Shown: piece after piece, positions 31,252 through 33,135 of the stretch
Layout: each line of letters opens with the position of its first letter
How positions within the stretch are numbered: position 1 is the first letter of the stretch
Source of the DNA: Chloroflexota bacterium
GTDB taxonomy: Bacteria; Chloroflexota; Dehalococcoidia; Lucifugimonadales; Lucifugimonadaceae
Length of the DNA: 33,135 nt
Reading direction: 5' to 3'
NCBI GenBank assembly: GCA_009838175.1
Contig: VXSB01000029.1
Location: 1-33,135 of the forward strand
Notes under the pieces: model-generated
The model's input: the letters and a program-made list of their open reading frames with translations, nothing else
What the model was told of the DNA's origin: nothing
Databases searched by the model: none
Position numbers and translations under genes: made by a program

Positions 31252-32667
31252 ATGGTTGCCATGACAACTCCCCGTACCACGCCCATCTCCCAATCCCTCT
31301 ACGAATCCGCCACCAACCTCATCCCCGGCGGCGTAAACAGCCCCGCCAGAGCTTGGGGATCCGTCGGCGGAACCCCCCTCTTCTTCACCTCCGGCAGCGG
31401 CTCCAAAATCACCGATGCCGACGGCAACTCCTACATCGACTACGTCTGCTCCTGGGGCCCGCTCATCCTCGGCCACGCACACCCCGACGTCACCAAGGCC
31501 GCACAAGAAGCCACCGCCCGCGGCGCATCCTTCGGTGCTCCAACCGAGATCGAAGTTGACGCCGCAAAACTCATCGTCGACGCCGTCCCATCCATCGAGA
31601 TGGTCCGCTTCGTCAACTCCGGCACTGAAGCCACCATGTCCGCAATGCGACTCGCCAGAGCTGCCACCGGACGCGACATGATCCTCAAGTTCGACGGCGG
31701 ATACCACGGACACGACGACGCGCTACTCGTACGCGCTGGCTCCGGACTCGCCACATCCGGCATCGCCGACTCCGCCGGCGTAAACCCCAAACTTGCCGCC
31801 GACACACTTGTCGCTCCATACAACGACCTCGACGCCGTCCAGAGAATCTTCGAAGCCCACCCCGAGCGCATCGCCTGCGTCATCATCGAGCCCATCGGCG
31901 GCAACATGGGTGTCGTACCCGCCGATCCCGACTTCCTACAAGGCCTCCGACGCATCACCCGCGACGACGGCTGCCTCCTCATCTTCGACGAAGTCATCTC
32001 CGGCTTCCGAGTCGCCTACGGCGGCGCGCAGACCCTATACGGCGTCGAGCCCGACATCACCTGCCTCGGCAAAATCATCGGCGGCGGATTCCCCGTCGGA
32101 GCATACGGCGCCAGCCGAGAACTCATGTCCCACGTCGCGCCCCTCGGACCCATGTACCAAGCCGGTACCCTCTCCGGCAACCCCGTAGCCATGGCCGCCG
32201 GAGCCAAAACCATCCAACTCCTCTCCGAACCCGACACCTACCAAACCCTCAAACACAAAACCGAACACCTAGCCCAAGGCCTCCAACAAGCCATAGACGA
32301 ATCCGAAACCCCCGCCACCATAAACCACACCACCGGCATGTTAACCCTCTTCCTCGGCATCCCCAACGAACCCGCCCCCTTCGCGAAGCGTAAGGGGGCG
32401 CGAGCAAGCGAAGCGCCGCGAGCGGGGGATGCCCAGACCCCTCCCCTTCGCGAAGCGAGAACGCAGGGGGTGCCCGCCCAGACCAGCGTCTACGACATGA
32501 CCACCGCATCCACCAACGACCGCCAACAATTCACCCGCTTCTTCCACAACATGCTCGCCCAAGGCATCTACCTCCCACCATCTCCCTTCGAAGCGTGGTT
32601 CGTATCGCTTGCCCACAGCGATGAGGACATTGAAGCAACGATCCGAGCGGTTCGCGAAAGCCTGTAG
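31252..32667 (+). CDS. hemL: Glutamate-1-semialdehyde 2,1-aminomutase with an in-frame repeat insertion
   Basis: HemL converts glutamate-1-semialdehyde into 5-aminolevulinate using PLP. Its family pattern is clear: GGVNSPARAW (26-35), FVNSGTEATMSAMRLAR (120-136), FDGGYHGHDD, the cofactor aspartate in LLIFDEVISGFR (D246), the Schiff-base lysine in CLGKIIGGGFPVGAYG (K274), and the C-terminal FFHNMLAQGIYLPPSPFEAWFVS. At 471 residues it is about 40 longer than usual. The excess is a segment from about P374 to Q410, encoded by two palindromic repeat units (32371-32479), placed in the loop between LTLFLG and the YDMTTAS segment; the frame is kept. The start may be ATG 31252 or, better fitting the family, ATG 31261. 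No Shine-Dalgarno is seen. Confidence 0.95.
   Translation: MVAMTTPRTTPISQSLYESATNLIPGGVNSPARAWGSVGGTPLFFTSGSGSKITDADGNSYIDYVCSWGPLILGHAHPDVTKAAQEATARGASFGAPTEIEVDAAKLIVDAVPSIEMVRFVNSGTEATMSAMRLARAATGRDMILKFDGGYHGHDDALLVRAGSGLATSGIADSAGVNPKLAADTLVAPYNDLDAVQRIFEAHPERIACVIIEPIGGNMGVVPADPDFLQGLRRITRDDGCLLIFDEVISGFRVAYGGAQTLYGVEPDITCLGKIIGGGFPVGAYGASRELMSHVAPLGPMYQAGTLSGNPVAMAAGAKTIQLLSEPDTYQTLKHKTEHLAQGLQQAIDESETPATINHTTGMLTLFLGIPNEPAPFAKRKGARASEAPRAGDAQTPPLREARTQGVPAQTSVYDMTTASTNDRQQFTRFFHNMLAQGIYLPPSPFEAWFVSLAHSDEDIEATIRAVRESL
32371..32479 (+). repeat. Two palindromic repeat units inserted in frame in hemL
   Basis: Unit one has a 9-bp stem CGCCCCCTT/AAGGGGGCG (32373-32381 and 32392-32400), continues with GCAAGCGAAGCG and ends GCGGGGGATGCC (to about 32433). 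Unit two is CTCCCCTTCGCGAAGCGAGA, then ACGCAGGGGGTGCC (32441-32474). The 9-mer GCCCAGACC lies at 32431-32439 and again at 32476-32484, flanking unit two like a target duplication. The encoded peptide includes PFAKRKGARASEAPRAGDAQ, which is a different frame from the copy inside the CocE hydrolase gene. Confidence 0.88.
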
Positions 32668-32714
32668 CCTGAAAGCCTCTTTCGTGGCACAAAGGGGTTG
32701 CGGGCGCGTTTAAT

Positions 32715-32735
32715 TCTCCCTTTCGGGGAGATTTT
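32715..32735 (+). terminator. Rho-independent terminator downstream of hemL
   Basis: A 6-bp stem TCTCCC/GGGAGA (32715-32720 and 32726-32731) with a five-base loop is followed by TTTT. It lies 48 bases after the hemL stop codon and is the clearest intrinsic terminator in the window. An imperfect CCTCTTT/AAAGGGG hairpin just before it looks like a worn repeat copy. Confidence 0.75.
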
Positions 32736-32982
32736 CGTTCGAATGATCGATATTCGAAGCATCGCCGCGTCTTTCGGGATCGCGTCGATAGTTGGTTGTG
32801 AAAGTCAGTCAATATTCCAGCACCGCCGACGTCGCCAGACCGTCGGCCCTCCGGCGGCATTCTGAAAGACTGCCTCCGTCATCGCTCGATTCGCCCCTCT
32901 TGCTGGTGCTGTAGCCTCTTCCGTCCAGCGAAGCGGAAAGACGTGTGCCGGGTAAAAGACCGTTCGCCCGAACCTTGAACGG

Positions 32983-33042
32983 GCATCCCCTGCGAGCTCG
33001 CTTCGCTTGCTCGCGTCCCCTTGCGCTTCGCGAAGGGGAGGA
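32983..33042 (-). repeat. Palindromic repeat element in inverted orientation
   Basis: Read on the minus strand this is CTCCCCTTCGCGAAGCGCAA, GGGGACGCGAGCAAGCGAAG and CGAGCTCGCAGGGGATGC, the same order as the copies at 30955 and 32371. It lies in the gene-poor stretch 32736-33135, which also holds smaller inverted repeats (for example around 32918-32942). I see no gene there; an open frame on the minus strand (32809-33084) is a repeat translation. The window ends in this region. Confidence 0.85.
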
Positions 33043-33135
33043 AGGGTTGTCCGTCTGGCTTGCTTTTGTTGGCGGAGCCAGCATATGCTCCGCGTCCGAG
33101 CCCTACAGCTACAACGGTCTTCGTAACCGGATTTT

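Noticed and set aside
32371-32479. hemL read as a frameshifted or broken pseudogene
   Set aside because: The frame is continuous and the family motifs resume in register after the insert.
32809-33084. 91-residue minus-strand open frame
   Set aside because: It is mostly translation of the inverted repeat element and low-complexity sequence.
1-33135. CRISPR array, insertion sequence or prophage
   Set aside because: No regularly spaced direct repeats, transposase, integrase or phage structural gene was seen; the repeats present are palindromic and unevenly spaced.

Overview
The window carries about 22 protein genes, packed on both strands, with no rRNA, tRNA, CRISPR array, transposase or phage gene that I can recognise. 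The mix suggests a free-living, GC-rich bacterium. Core genes (dnaE, recG, argH, rnhA, hemA, hemL, degV) sit among catabolic enzymes typical of oligotrophic marine lineages: an SDR, an NHL/amidating-lyase-like propeller, a SelA-like PLP enzyme, a CocE-type hydrolase, a GMC oxidoreductase with its subunit 3, and a PhyH dioxygenase. Lipoproteins with Thr/Pro-rich linkers, C5-pathway haem genes and the propeller/GMC/PhyH mix resemble SAR202-like Chloroflexota. That placement is an inference from gene content; I had no search or tree. Many genes use C-ending codons, several start with TTG or GTG, and several lack a clear Shine-Dalgarno sequence.

Layout. 1-325: non-coding, four strong hairpins. 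326-2256: divergent SDR and six-bladed propeller. 2323-6259 (minus): dnaE overlapping a small DUF2007-like gene. 6439-9656 (plus): SelA-like PLP enzyme coupled by an ATGA overlap to a CocE/NonD hydrolase. 9739-12303 (minus): recG. 12304-13939 (plus): a less GC-rich stretch with a TIR-like nucleotide-binding protein coupled by a TAATG overlap to RNase HI. 13980-14831 (minus): DegV. 14981-16384 (plus): a membrane-anchored putative zinc peptidase whose 3' end overlaps an MMPL transporter (minus). Further minus-strand genes follow: argH, PhyH, a 92-residue unknown, gluconate-dehydrogenase-like subunit 3 and a GMC oxidoreductase. 23696-24067 (plus): small membrane protein. 24093-25232 (minus): tandem universal stress protein. 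25468-29459 (minus): a thiol/sulfur cluster of sulfurtransferase, TlpA/DipZ-like lipoprotein and a thioredoxin-like lipoprotein. 29720-32667 (plus): hemA and hemL, the first two steps from glutamyl-tRNA to 5-aminolevulinate.

The most unusual signal is a family of composite palindromic repeats: a CCCCTTTCG/CGAAAGGGG-type hairpin followed by a tail like GCGAAGCGAGCGGGGGATGC. Copies lie between genes (9658-9705, 30955-31190, 32983-33042, part of 29516-29650) and also inside two enzyme genes, hemL and the CocE hydrolase. In both genes the reading frame stays open and the repeat is translated as extra residues, in two different frames. This resembles protein-coding palindromic elements such as those described in Rickettsia. 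The TIR-like/RNase HI pair is the best candidate for a functional system with a possible defence link.
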